Numbered from the stretch's first letter, positions 13,206 through 26,145 are shown. The stretch: DNA of 64,000 nt from Monosporascus cannonballus (GCA_004154925.1 QJNS01000006.1:1-64000), one strand, 5' to 3'. Notes: generated from the sequence alone by a model not told the origin. A program made the numbers and translations.

Positions 13206-13233
13206 GCGCACGGATCCAATTGATCTATTAGTG
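13206..13233 (-). repeat. Right TIR of Tc1-type element
   Basis: The inverse of the left TIR with one mismatch (G-to-A), followed directly by the TA target duplicate at 13234-13235. Confidence 0.93.
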
Positions 13234-14665
13234 TAATTATATTATTTAAAATAACAAAATCAATTCTTTATAGGTACCTTTTTCGTTAAGTTAGATTTTT
13301 TTCAGCTGATTAGTAAATATCGTTTTTTAAGATTATAAATTAAAAATAGCGATATTATTATTTATCGTTTTTATTATTTTCGATCCTGTTTGAAAAATCG
13401 AATCGCTTATAATATATATGGGTAATTCGTTTATGGACATATTATGTTTATTTTTCGTAATTAAGATATTTTCGGCGTGGATAATTTATGGTATATTTTC
13501 TGCCATATAGATTAAACATTTCTGGACAGATCTTTTCTATTTAATCCCGGTATTTTCGTCATTATCCTTATAATTTTTCTTATTATAATGGTAACATTTA
13601 ATAAGTTAATATCTTAATTTTACGTATTTCTTATTAGATCTTTTGCTATAAAAAACCTAATACGAATTTAAGCCGAATTATATTAATAAATCTATTTTGA
13701 TTTTTTATTTTTTTTTGGATTATTTTTCGGGTCCGGGTTTTTATTTATTTTAACGATATTTTTTAAATACCTTATATTATGCTGCCTTATATCTCTTTTT
13801 ATTATAATTAAAATATTTAATCTAGTTCTAATATTTCATATAAATAGCTCCAAACCTTGTAGAGCCTAGTTCCGTATCGTCAGAAATATTACCGCATTGA
13901 AAAACGTTAATATTAATTATATATAGAGATTTATTACGATTTTTTTCTTTTAATACTTTTAATACGTTAAACGTATTATCGGTTATCGATCTTAATTATT
14001 ATAATAATATAATCCGATAAATAATTATGCCGATTAAGTTTCAAAAAGATTTTATACTTCTTTTTTAGGCCGTCGAAAAACTTAATTATTAAGATTTTTA
14101 TATTTAATTTAATTTAAAAGTTTAATAAAAAACGTATTAGCTTAATTACATATTAATTCTTTTTATCATAAATATTAAATTTATATTTCGGTTTTGAATT
14201 TCTTATGTATTATTCCGAAAAACTTTGTTAATATATGCTTAAATTATTCGTAATCGTTATATATTTGTATTATTTCCGGATTCGTTTTTCGATTAACAAA
14301 ATAACGTCTTTTTTCATAACGAGTGCGAACCAAATAACCATATTTCCGGTAAATTATAGGCCAGCAAATTTAATTTATATAATAAATATAATTCATCGAA
14401 AAGGAAAATACTCGAAATATGTTTGGTATCAAGTTAAAAATAATTTTAATTTAATTAAGGTTTCATGAAAAGGTTCTAGTTAAAAACGTTTAAAAACTTT
14501 TTTTAATTTCTTTATAAAACTTAATTAAACAACTTAACTTATTCGAAAAAGCTTTCCAGTTTCGGGGGCTTTTTGTCTTTCCTTAAATTTCTAATAAGCG
14601 GCTTAAAAATATTATAAAGTTATTATTATTTTTCTTACGTTAAAAAATACGTTGGTTTATGGTAT

Positions 14666-15044
14666 TGTTATAACCAAACAGGCCCCGGCCTCAAGAAACG
14701 GTCAATAAGGATAACATGGAACACCTCCTAGGTCATGTAATGGGTACTTAGCAAAGATCTGCTAAATACGAATAATTAGCATTACGCAATTGTTCAGCAA
14801 CAATTAGTTAAACCTAATAAATAAAAATAAGCAATAATACTAAGAACTAATATATAAATATGTTTATTATTTCTATAATTTAATAACTTTAATTTATAAT
14901 ATTATATCGTTATTTAAGATACTTTTAATATTTCGAAATGTAACATTTTACACCATTTATTATTCAAAAAACTTATAATATTTCCATTAACAGAAATTCG
15001 TATAATTAATGTTTAATAATTAGTTAAACCTTTTAGCTGTTATA
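14666..15044 (+). repeat. E1 5' LTR
   Basis: A 379-bp LTR from TGTTATAACC to CTGTTATA, that is TGT...ACA altered by RIP. The A-type U3 carries CTTAGCAAAGATCTGCTAA. The internal region follows with ...GTTACAAGTTTTTATTTAATAATAC; I could not assign a tRNA primer to this presumed primer-binding region. Confidence 0.9.
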
Positions 15045-15100
15045 TGTTACAAGTTTTTATTTAATAATACAGTTAGACTTTGAACAATATCGCTGATATT

Positions 15101-18100
15101 ATGTTTATTAGCAAGCAGCTCGAACAGCCTATTTACTAAGTTTTTGATTATTCGGATATTGAAATGGAATCTGAAAAGCAAAAGAAAAGCTTTATTTTTT
15201 TCGCGAAAAAGCTTTTCGACGCCTTGATATTATAAATAAATACATTATTTAGCTTGAAGAAGATAATAGTAATTTTATAATATCCTTTTAAGCAATTTAT
15301 AAAAAGCTTAAGAAAAAAAAGATATCCGAAATTCAAAAGCCTTTTCGAATAAGTTAAATTATTTAATTAAATATTATTAAAGAATCAAAAAAGGTTGTTA
15401 AATGTTTTCAACCAAAATTCTTCGATAAAGTTTTAATTAAATTGAAATTATTTTTAATTTAATATTAAATATATTCCGGATGATCTTTATTAGATTAATT
15501 ATTTTTATTATATAAATTAAATTCGTCATCGGACGGTTTATCGGAAATACGGTTATTTGGTTTAAGCTCGTTATAAAAAAGTATATTATTTTATTAATTA
15601 AAAATTAAAAATTAAAAATAATCCAAATTCATAACGCTTATAAAGAATTTGAATAAATGTTAATAAAAAGTTTTAGAATAATAAACGAAAAAACCGGAAA
15701 AGTGCGACTCCAATAATTACGATAAAAAGGATTAATATCCAGTGACGACAATATATTAATTTAATTAACCGTTAAATTAAGTTAAAAATAATAAATATTA
15801 ATAAAAAATATTTCTACTACTTAAAAAGTTATATTTGTTTTTAAATTTAACAGGGTTAATTATTTATCAAATTATATCGTAATATTAATTAAAATTAACG
15901 ATTAATAATATATATAGCGTAATAAACCTATTAAGGGAAAAATAATAACATATTTTGATACACTGTTAATATTAGTGCTGTTTAACGTAATAACATTTTA
16001 TATCGCATAAAAACGAAATTTCTGGAATTAGGAGTTATTTATTAGAATGATTAAAGCTAAATTAAATATTATAATTATAATAAAATAAGGTATAAAACAA
16101 CGTAATATAAGACATTTAAAAAATCCCGTTAAAATAACTGAAAACCAATATTCAAGTGATAATTTCAAGAAGTTCACAAAAATGGACATAGGTTTATCCA
16201 TATATTTTAATCTAAGTATATACCGAGTTTCCTATAGCGAAAAATCTAATAAGGAATGCGAAAAGCCAGGAAACTAAGTTGATAAATATCGTAAGCATAA
16301 TAAGAAAAATTATAAGGATAATTACGTAAATACTAGGATTAAACAGAAAAAGTTTGTCTCGGAACTCCTAATCGATATCGCAAAGTGCATACTATATATT
16401 ATTAACGTCAAAAATATTGCGATTATTAAAAATAAAAATAAGACCTTTACAGATCAATTACCTATATATATTACGAAAATTTCGACTTTCTATACTGTAC
16501 CGAAAATAACAAAAATAATAAATAATAATTTCGATATTTTCGATTTATAGTCCCAGAAATTGTTTAATAATTGGCCGAAACAAAAAGCTGACTAAAGAGA
16601 AATTGCTGCCCGTAAAGAAACTCTTTTAATTATTATTAATAGTATAATTAATAAATAAAAAAAAGTTAATTTAGTACATAATAACAAATATTGCTAAAAC
16701 TTTATTATAGATTTTTATAAAAAATATTATTAAAAAGAAACTATTTTAATTTATAGAGAAACTTTAAAACGATAACTAAAATAACGTATAATAAGATGAA
16801 ATTATAAATGTAAAGATATAATTTATTCGATAAGGAAAACAATTATAACAATGGTAAAAATAATAAATATAATTTAAAAAAATAGTACACCGGTAATAAG
16901 AATAAATATAATAACTTAACGCCCTAAATACAGAAATATAAATCAAGCTTGATAAATTTGAACAGGAATTAAAAAAATCGTTTATAAAAAAGCCGCAAAA
17001 CGACGAAACCTAAAAAAGGTATAAGGAATTGCTAAAAAAGGCTTTAAATGCGATAATAAAAGCCGTTAATAACTTTATTATTTTAGATATACAAATTAGA
17101 ACGTATTAATATACTGTAATAATAAATTACGGAGCTTTGGGCTAGAATTACACTGCACCAGATATAATTAATAAGTTCAGATTGCTAGAAAGATATAAGT
17201 TAAAATCTTATATAATAACAAATACCGAAAATTAAGAATTCACTTACGATAACAGAAAGATTATATGAAAAATCGATTATTTCGAAATTTTTATTTAAGG
17301 ACGATACCAAATGGTTAATTTCGATATCATTTCATTTAGAAATTACGATATAATCTTAGGATTATTATGGATACGCTAGTACGGAATTTTGATAAATAAA
17401 GAGATTAACTAAATGAAGTTTATTTTATACCTTAGTAATAAATAAAAAAGAATTAAGATCTTAATATTTGATCGAAAATGGCGACGAATTTAGGTATAAA
17501 GATACAATAGAAATTTTATTACTTAAAAGGATAAGATATAAAAAAAATAGGGATTAAAGAAAGATATAACGTATTGTTATCATTATTAAAACAAGATTAA
17601 AGCAACTAAATAACGACTTAAAATAATAGCTTTAAAAAATAAAATATCTGATTAATATATTACTATAATACCCTAAATACGAACAGCTTTTTTAAAAAAA
17701 GCTTAATACGAAATTATTAAAATATAGGAAATAGAATTAAGAAATAATCCTTAAAGGAGAATTTTTAATAAGGCTTTATCTTATTTATAACTTTAAGGGA
17801 GATAAGTTATGTATTTTCAAAAAATATCTGGAAAGTCGGCTACAAAAAATGGATTCGACTTTCAAAATTATTAACAAATTATTTAAGATTTTATTTACTA
17901 AAAAAATCAAAAATTACGGCTTATAATTAATTATTGATAAATTAACGATATTATTATTAAGAATTAAATATTATTATTCCGGATTATAGAAATAGAAAAC
18001 CGATTTTACGAAACCTAATGGTTTGTAATATTCGATCTTAAAAATGGATATAACCTTATTAAAATTAAAAAAGAATACGAATAAAAAATAATTTTTAAAA

Positions 18101-19105
18101 CGAAATACGGATTATATGACTATTTAATTATATTAATAGGATTTACGAACGTACCAGTAAATTTCTAACGGATGGTACCTTATATGTTACGAAAATACCT
18201 CGATATTTTCATCGTATGTTATCTCGACGATATTCTTATTTTCTTAGAAACAAACAAAGCATATGCAGGATACGTTTATAAAGTTTTTTAAGCTTTATAG
18301 TACGTAAAATTATTTGTTAATGCAGAAAAAAGTTAATTCCACGTCCAGAAAATGGAATATCTGTTACGACCTGACAGGCTCCGGCCTCAGGAAACCGTCA
18401 ACGAGGATGACACGGACCACCTCCCAGGTTACGTGATGGGTGCTTAGCAAAGATCTGCTGAATACGACTGATCAGCATTAAGCAACTGTTTAACAAAAAT
18501 TCGCTAAGCACAATTAAGAAAGGATAAACAGGAATATCAAGAACAAATATATATATGCTCGTTATTTCCATAATTTAACTAACTTTAGCTTACAATATAA
18601 TATCGTTACTTAAGACACCCTTGGAATTACGAGACGTAATATGTTGCTATATTTATTATTACAGAGTCCTACATTACTCCTGCCAACATAAACTCGTACG
18701 ACTCAGGTTTAGTAGTTGGTTAAACCCCTGAGCTATTACAATATCTGGGATATATTATTATTCTAAGACATATTAGGATGGACTTTAAGAAAATTGCTCT
18801 AATTATAAAATAGCAGACGTTAACGACGGTTAAGAAGGTATAAGTATTCTTTGGATTCGCCAATTTTTACAGAAAGTTTATTCGAAACTTTAGCAAAATA
18901 GTTATATCTCTAACGAACCTTACGAAAAAAAAATATTTAAACGGACGTTAAATACGGAAAAAGCGTTTCAGGATATTAAGAATACGATTACCAACGAGCT
19001 AATATTAATTATGTACGATTTAAACCGCCCCGTTAAGTTAAAAACCGATATTTCGGATTCCGTATTAAACGTAATAATCGGATAACGAAATAATTGAGGC
19101 AAATT
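15101..19105 (+). pseudogene. E1 gag and pol relic, 5' part (to RNase H)
   Basis: The gag start ATG at 15101 begins M-F-I-S-K-Q, a gag type shared with E5, M2, M3, M6 and M1. Pol follows; the RT core reads GLYDYLI, FTNVP and, at 18220-18231, an intact YLDD catalytic box within VCYLDDILIF. The RNase H region is reached just before M2 interrupts at 19105. Many TAA/TAG codons break the frame. A solo LTR sits at 18362-18740. The frame resumes at 39597. Confidence 0.85.
18362..18740 (+). repeat. Solo LTR in E1 pol with perfect TSD
   Basis: A 379-bp A-type LTR from TGTTACGACC to GCTATTACA, flanked by ATATC at 18357-18361 and 18741-18745. The empty site is seen in E2 as AAATATCTGGGG near 23468. It is less mutated than its host, for example the 5' end and U3 still read CTCCGGCCTCAGG and CACCTCCCAGG. 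Confidence 0.95.
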
Positions 19106-19476
19106 TGTGACGGCTAGGAGGTTCAACAAACTATTAAACCTTAGTCGTACGGGTTTATGTTGGTAGAAATATCGTGGGATTCTGTAGTAATGGATATAAT
19201 AACGTGTTATATCTCGTAATACCAAGGGTGCCTTAGCTAACGATATTATATTGTAAGTTAAAGTTACTTAAATTCTGGAAATAATCAACGTACTATATTT
19301 AGTTCTTTTTAATTATGTTATTTCTGGCTTTATGGGCTTTACGATCGATTCTGTCGAGCCCGGCTTTATGGGCTGTACGATCGATTCTGTCGAGCTATTA
19401 TCTGATTCGACCCATATAGCTTAGTTATTTTTTGTTGCGACTGTTTCCCGAGGCCGCAGCCTATTAGGTTATAATA
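19106..19476 (-). repeat. M2 3' LTR
   Basis: 371 bp, TGTGACGGCTAGG to GGTTATAATA on the plus strand, identical in length to the 5' LTR at 39226-39596. It contains two tandem copies of the U3 unit GGGCTTTACGATCGATTCTG or a near variant (about 19335-19400). Confidence 0.9.
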
Positions 19477-19553
19477 CGATCTTCCCATTCCATAATTTTC
19501 GTCCCGAAGGTGTTTTTTTCTCTTTTTCTTTTTGTAAGTTTTTTTTTATTATC

Positions 19554-19826
19554 ATGTCGGGTCGTATTAAAACACCGATTAATAGAAAAACAAAAAAACG
19601 AAATAACTTCCTTAAACTTATTACCTTTCGAGCTGTAGATATGCTTATATATTTATATTATGTTCGTTACGGTTTATTATTTTGTCGTACTTTTTCGTCG
19701 CATTCCTCCCGATACGAAAAATATATAGCATAAAACCGAAGCTTTTGCGACGTTAAAGTTTATTTTACTTTTTAGTTCGAAAAACTTATTTCCAATCACT
19801 TTATAGTTAAAATAAAGTTCGAAAAG
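19554..19826 (+). pseudogene. M2 antisense ORF, N-terminal half
   Basis: Plus-strand ATG at 19554 gives MSGRIKTP and then a basic stretch, 91 codons to the E2 insertion point at 19826 with only two internal stops. It is antisense to M2 gag-pol and sits just inside the 3' LTR. If E2 and one 5-bp target copy are removed, the frame continues without a shift at 26657. The start matches the MSGRIKKS-like start of the E2 antisense ORF and MSSRIIKK of E5. The function is unknown; the N-terminus is rich in Lys and Arg. Confidence 0.72.
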
Positions 19827-20241
19827 TGTTATGACCTAACGGTCTTGGCTTCTGGAAACGGTCGGGATCCTAAAAAACCAGACCCCGACCTAGCCAAGAA
19901 GTGACGTGACTGGCTTAAAGGGCTTAAGGGCCCTGATTGGTCAAAAGGGCTTGAGCCGGATGAGCACCAGAAGGGGCTTAAAGGGGCTTAAGGGGACTTA
20001 ATTAAAGAAGTGTCGATAAGCCATGATAAGTACCTTGAGCCAGAATAAGGATATATACGTTCATTATTTTTATAGTTTAGATAGCTTTAGTTTGCAATAT
20101 AATATCGTTACCTAAGGCGCCTTTGGCATTACGAGACGTAATATGTTACTGTATTTATTGTTCAGACTTTTACGATATTCCTGTTAATATAAACCTATAC
20201 GACTTAGGTTTAATAATTGGTTAAACCGTATAGCCGTTATA
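19827..20241 (+). repeat. E2 5' LTR
   Basis: 415 bp from TGTTATGACC to GCCGTTATA. The B-type U3 has short tandem units of AAGGGGCTTA. It is followed by CGTTGCAAGTTTTTGTTTAG, the presumed primer-binding region, not matched to a tRNA. Confidence 0.93.
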
Positions 20242-20301
20242 CGTTGCAAGTTTTTGTTTAGTAATATTGTTAGATTTTAAACAATATTTAATACTGTTAA
20301 A

Positions 20302-21560
20302 ATGTCGGCCAGCATTTAGGAAACCTTTATTTAATAACTTCAGGCTTAAATTCAAGAATTGAAAAAAAAAATTCGATAATTTAAGGTTACGTTATTTACC
20401 TAAACCTTTTTTGACCGCATAAAGCTTAAAAAGCCGGAACCCTACGATATGAAAAATAACTTTTAAACATTTTTAACTTTGGTACGAATTTACTTTCGTT
20501 TTTTGGACCTTAATAATCCAGCGGATATGGTCCAAGTAATAAAAGCATACTTAACGGAAAATGCGGTTAATTAGTTTAAGCCTATTATAAGAAATTTTCT
20601 GGAATTAAAAAAGCCGGATAAAAAAAGTTTTATTAATAAAATATTTTTACTTTATACTAATTTCGAAAATAAAGTACGCGATAATTTTGGTAATCCGGAT
20701 AAAAAAAGATCTACGGCCTAGTAATTTTTATAATTTCGATAAAAGAAATCCGTATTTAAATACGCCGTAACCTTTAAAAGTTTTACGGTTAAGGCAGAAT
20801 GAGGAAATAATAAGGCCGATATTTTTATCGATATATTTTATAAAGGGCTGAAAAATAATATAAAAGATGAAATTATTCGGATCGAACGATTAACTGCTTT
20901 GGACTAGTATATTATAAAAGTAATTAAGATTAATAATTAATAATTTAAAAAATGACAAGAAAAGAAATATAATATGCTTTCTATTTAGGATATAATAAGT
21001 TTAACTAGGGGAAAAAACAAAATATATTTTTTATTTTTTATAGAATAGCGCCAAAACTTATAAAATTTGGTATTACTTATAGATAAAATTGGAACCAAAT
21101 TAAATACTTTAATTATTGCAAAATGGGATATAAAGTTTATAAATACAAAAAGCCCAAAATATTATAATAAAATAACTAGATCCCTATACCGGAAGGATAA
21201 TCTAGGAATAATTAAGGAAACGATAATAAAGTTATTAATATAATTAAGCTAAGTACGTATTAAGTTTACGATAAAAAGCCTAATAAGGATTATGCTGATA
21301 AAGAATTTAACGAAAAATACGAAAAGCCAGAAAGCTGGCTTACTAGGTATTGCGAATTTAATAAAAAGCATTTTAAGGATAATTACGCGATTACCAGAAT
21401 TGGAGAAAAAAATTTAATTTCGAAACCTTTAATCGAGACGGCAAAATATACGTTATATATTATCGACAATGAAAATATCCCGATTACGAAAAATGAAAAG
21501 AGCATATTTACGAACGAATTACTTATATATATTATAAGGGATGCGATTTTCCAAACCGTA
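20302..21560 (+). pseudogene. E2 gag relic with broken zinc knuckle
   Basis: ATG at 20302 starts M-S-A-S-I, the second gag type (shared with M4). A capsid-like retrotransposon gag region is legible: KPEPYDM near 20430, FRFLDLNNPADMV near 20495-20530 and NFENKVRDNFGNPDKK near 20655-20710, consistent with the Retrotrans_gag family. At 21105-21146 a CCHC knuckle is recognisable by spacing, but the first Cys, the His and the last Cys are Tyr codons, all by G-to-A or C-to-T, leaving one Cys. The frame has many stops. The 3' limit is approximate. Confidence 0.85.
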
Positions 21561-24500
21561 CCGGAAATAAAAAGGACGATATGTAATAGTATTAATAATT
21601 TCGAATTATAGCCCCAGGAGATATTTAACAGTTGGCCGAAGCCGAAAACTAGCGCGAAAAAAATAATATCCTTAAAAAAACCTTTTTTGTTATTATAAAT
21701 AATATAATTATTAAACGGAAAAGAAGTTGATTTAACGTACGGTAAAAAAATATTATTAAAAAATTATTACGGATTTTTATTTTCAATAAATATTTATTAT
21801 AAATTTTTTTAAAAAAAAAGAGGTATTAAGAAAAAAATACGTTAATTTATAAAAAGTCTTTAAAACGATAATTAAGACATTACATAATAGGATATAATCG
21901 TAAATTTGAGAAAATAATTTATTTATTAAGGAAAGAAATTTCAAAGAAATTAAGAACAATTAATACGATTTAAAGGAATAATAAGCCGGTAATAACGATA
22001 AATATAGCAACTTAACGATTTAAACGAAAAAACATAAATAAGGCTTAATAAATTCGAACAAAAGCTAAAAGAAAAAAGTTATTTAAAAAAAAGCTACAAA
22101 ATAACAAAAACCTAAAAAAACAAAAGGAAATTCTCGAAAAAAGCTTTAAATATAATATTAAAAAACGTTAATAATTTTATTATTTTGGAAATACGAATCG
22201 GAACGTATTAATATATTGTAATAATAAATTACGGAGCTTTAAGCGGGAATTATATTGTATCAAATATAATTAATAAGTTCAAATTATTATGGAAATTTAA
22301 GTTAGAACCTTATATAATAACGAATGCCAAAGGTTAGGAATTCGTTTACGATAACGGAAAAATTATATGCGAAATTAATTATTTCGAGATTTTTATTAAA
22401 AGACGATATTAAATGGTTAATTTCGATATCGTTCTATTCGGGAATTACGATATGATTTTAGGATTATTATGGATACGCCAGTACGGAGTTTTAATTAACG
22501 GAAAAATTAGTTAAGTAAAGTTCGTTTTATTTCTTATTAATAAACGAAAAAAAGACAAATTAAGAATTTAATATTCGATCGATAATGGCGACGAATGCAA
22601 ATATAAGGATACGATAAATACCTTATTACTTAAATAAATAAAACATAAAAAAAACGGATTTTAAAAAGAAATACGACGTATTATTATTATTATTAAAACG
22701 AAATTAAAATAATCAAATAACGATTTAAAACTATAAGAACAATAACCTTAAAAATAAAAAAATCTGGTTAATAGGTTATTATAATATTACAGATACGAAT
22801 AGCTTTTTATGAAAAAACTTAATACGAAATTATTAGAATATAATGAATAAGATTATAACATAATTTTTAAGGAAGCATTTTCGATAAAGTTTTACCTTAT
22901 TAATAATTTTAGCGGAAATAAGTTACGTATTTTTAAAGAATACCCGAAAAATCGGTTATAAAAAGGATAGATTCGACTTTCGAAATTATTAACAAAATAT
23001 TTTACATTTTTGGTATTAAAAAAAATAGAAAATTGCGATTTATAGTTAATTACCGATAATTAAACGACGTTATTATTAAGGATTAAATATTATTATTTCT
23101 TATTACGGAAATAAAAAAACCGATTTTATAAAACCAAATAAGTTACAATATTCGATTTCAGAAATAAATATAACTTTATTAAAATTAAAAAAAGATACGA
23201 ATAAAAAATAACTTTTAAGACGAAATAGGGATTATTTAAGTATTTGGTTACGTTAATAGGATTTACGAAGTTACTAATAACTTTTTAGCGAATAGTTAAT
23301 TAAGTATTACGAAAATATTTCGATATTTTCGTCGTATGCTATTTCGACGATATTTTCATTTTTTTCGGAAATAAAAAAAGTATACCCAGGATACGTTTAT
23401 AAGGTGTTTTAAGCTTTATAAGATATAAGGTTATTTATTAATGCAGAAAGAAATTAATTCCATATATAAAAAGTAAAATATCTGGGGTATATTATTATCC
23501 TAGGATATATAAGAATAAATTTTAAGAAAATCGTTATAGTTACAACATTGTAAACGTTAACGATAGTTTAGGAGGTATAAGTATTTTTTAGATTCGTTAA
23601 TTATTATAAGAAGTTTTTTGTAAATTTTAACAAAATAATTATACCTTTAATAAATCTTACGAAAAAAAAGGAATTTAAATAAACGCCAGATACGGAAAAA
23701 ATATTTCGGGATATTAAAAATGTAATTATTAACGAACTAGTACTAATTATGTATAATTTAAATCGTTTCGTTAAGTTAAAAATTAATATTTCGGATTACG
23801 TATTAAACGTAATAATCGGATAACGAAATAATTAAAGCAAATTATACCTTATTATTTTTTTCGTATAAATTAAACGGAGCCGATCTTAATTACGGTATTT
23901 TAAATAAATAATTTATAATTAATGTTTTAACGTTTCGAAGTTTAAGTATTTTTTAAAGGGAAATTTGCATTAAGTTAAAATTTCCACGGATTATTAAAAT
24001 TTTAGCCGATTTACTACGATTAGGGAACTTATAGGACGATAATTAAAATATACAGAAAAATTGGCGAACTTCGACTTTGTTATTACTTATAAGAAAAGAT
24101 CAAAATATTGGCAGAGCAAATGCTTTAACCAAACGACCAGATTTCGAAAAAAGTTAGTTAAAGTTAATTATATAATTTTCGATATTATTACAAAAGGATA
24201 TTTATGATTACGAGAAATTACGACGATTCGGATATTACCTTTCGATATGCATTAAAAGATTTAATAATATAACGATAATTTCTTAAAAAATTAAAGAACA
24301 AATAAAATATAAGTTCTAGAAAAATATCAAAAAGATTTAGTGCGAAAAATATACGAATATTAGTTATACGGATATTTAAGGATTTACAAAACTTTAAAAT
24401 AAGTTTAACGTATAAATTTTTTTTCCTAAAATAAAATTAACGATGTAAAAAATTATATGGCAATATAATATTTGCGCCGAAGTAAAAATTCGATAATATA

Positions 24501-25600
24501 AGCCATACGAAAAATTATAAATTATTAATTGCAAAACAATTATAGTATTTAATTATATTTAATTTTATTACCAAATTTCTTATAATAAAAGATTTAGTTC
24601 CGGGAATATATTACGATAATATTTTCGTAATTTTCGATCGATTTATAAAGTTTTTGTTATTTTCTATGATATTACGACAATATAAATACTAAATTATTAA
24701 TATATTTTTTAAATATATTTTTAAAATATATAGATTATTAATAAAATATATATCAAATAGAAGATTAATATTTGTATTTAAGTTTTAGTAATACTTAATA
24801 GCATATATTAACTAAAGCTCTAGGTTATTTAATATATTTAAATTATAAACGGATAAATAAATAAAACGAATAAATTAAACTTAAAAAAAGTATACTTACG
24901 ATATTTTATTAATTAAGAACAAAATAATTAGGTTAAGAAATTATTAATCGCACAATTAATATATAATATTGATTACTAGAAACGTATTAAAATAATACCT
25001 GCGAACGTAAACTTTGGTTAAATTTTAGAAATTTATAAAAATGTACGTAACGACGGCCCAATTAATATTATAATAATCCTTATACTAAAATAATTACGAT
25101 AATTATATTAAGAAATAAAAATAAAATTGGAAATTATACGAAATTAGATAAATAAATATTATAACCAAAAAAGGTTAAAAGGATTAATTTTCGAAAAAAA
25201 GGAAATAGTTTTTTTTGTTACAAAAAACATTTAAACAAAAAAACCCAACAAAAAACTCGATTTCAAATATATTAATTTATATAAAATCGCTAAAAAAACT
25301 TGACAAATAAATATTAATTACAACTTTTATTAAAAATTAATTTTTATTTAATTTTTTATATTTCCTTATTCGAATTAATATTAAATATAATTATAATATA
25401 TACGCCATAAAATAATATAAAAATAAAACACAAATAAGCATACAAAATGGAAAAAATATTTAATATATAAAAATATAAAAGATTTACTTAATACCTAATT
25501 AAATAAAAAAAGTGCCCGGATTTCGAAAATATTTGGGAACCCTCCAAAAACCTTATTAACGTCCAGCAATTATTAAAATATTTTCCTAATAATAACGGGC
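21560..25600 (+). pseudogene. E2 pol relic (protease region, RT, RNase H, integrase, chromodomain)
   Basis: The order is that of a chromovirus. RT: DLKNGYN-like and GLYDY-like blocks (seen more clearly in E1), then YFDD at 23340-23351. RNase H extends to about 23900. Integrase: an H/C-rich zinc-binding region around 24340-24420 and the conserved IFVIFDRFIKF at 24621-24653. The chromodomain, at about 25480-25590, reads YLIK, a stop where Trp is expected, then CPDFENIWEPSKNLINV. Chromodomains of this clade bind modified histone tails and target integration to heterochromatin, which fits the nesting seen here. There are dozens of in-frame stops and it is not functional. Confidence 0.88.
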
Positions 25601-25605
25601 GCATC

Positions 25606-26145
25606 TTAATTAAAAGTTAACCAGTTAATAACCGAGATATCGGACTAATCGGCTACAGCCTATATTAACGTGGTAATTATAACGGCAACCTTTAATTATT
25701 TTTATTCCTTTTTAAGGCATTTAAATTTTTTTATCGTTTTTATACCTTGAATATTACGGCGAAATATTTTAATTTTTCGCTAACAAAAAAGTTTTTTTTG
25801 TTTTCATAAACAATTTAAATAATTAAAAAATTCGTTAAAATGTTATTAAACTTTTAAAAGTTCTTTTTTAGCAATACGTTTCTCTAATTATAAACGATTT
25901 TTCTTAATTATTAATTTACGATATTCAAATTTGAAAGGACCAAAAAAATTATAAGGCTTTCCGTAAATTATATTAAAAAAATATTTCTCTAAATTACGAT
26001 AAACCTTATAAATTTTGTTTTCAAATTTGTAATAGGAACAAAGGATATTCGAGGACATAATGAAATTAAGGCGGTTATTCCGTTCTAAAAGAACGAAAGC
26101 ATTAATACGTTTGCGAAATCTGGATTTTTTAATGCGACCCGATAT
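25606..26145 (-). pseudogene. E2 antisense ORF, 180 codons, no frameshift
   Basis: On the minus strand, starting at an ATA at 26143-26145 (an ATG changed by G-to-A), one frame of 180 codons runs to TAA at 25606-25608. It has about nine internal stops but no frameshift. It begins SGRIKKSRFRKRIN, is Lys/Arg-rich, has a KQKKLF segment matching KQKKLW of M2, and ends AD, stop (for Trp), SDISVINWLTFN, matching the DWSNLESTDW tail of M2. The stop lies a few bases beyond the pol end, so the two genes converge tail to tail. I know no named family for it. Confidence 0.8.

Larger units (their letters stand above)
11921..13233 (+). mobile_element. Tc1-family DNA transposon (DD34E), RIP-inactivated
   Basis: A complete 1313-bp element with 28-bp terminal inverted repeats starting CACTAATGGATC on the left and CACTAATAGATC on the right when read inward. 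They match at 27 of 28 positions and the single difference is a G-to-A. The TSD is TA on both sides (11919-11920, 13234-13235). Uninterrupted Gypsy copies have CCGTTTAATAATTATATT at this place (as near 32555), so the empty site is visible. Size, TIR and TA target match impala/Tc1-like fungal elements. Confidence 0.95.
7690..14665 (-). pseudogene. M1 gag-pol relic (chromodomain, integrase, RT)
   Basis: Read on the minus strand this is a RIP-degraded Gypsy polyprotein. The chromodomain is readable at about 7700-7830 (KYPDFENI, a stop where Trp is expected, EPVKNLIGA). The integrase V-D-R-F region lies near 8630-8680, degraded. The RT active-site region near 10300 has the catalytic Asp pair changed to D-N. 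The gag start was displaced to 42390-42560 by insertion of E1, where a TTTATTAAT frame matches the MFxSKQ-type gag start. There are many in-frame stops. The relic is interrupted by a solo LTR (8942-9302) and a Tc1 element (11921-13233). Confidence 0.75.

Noticed and set aside
11921..13233. Fot1/pogo-type assignment of the DNA transposon
   Set aside because: The spacing between the last two catalytic positions is 34 residues (DD34E) and no CENP-B-like domain is visible, which fits Tc1/impala.
14235..14468. 77-codon plus-strand frame
   Set aside because: Antisense to the M1 gag region and broken in the homologous positions of the other copies.
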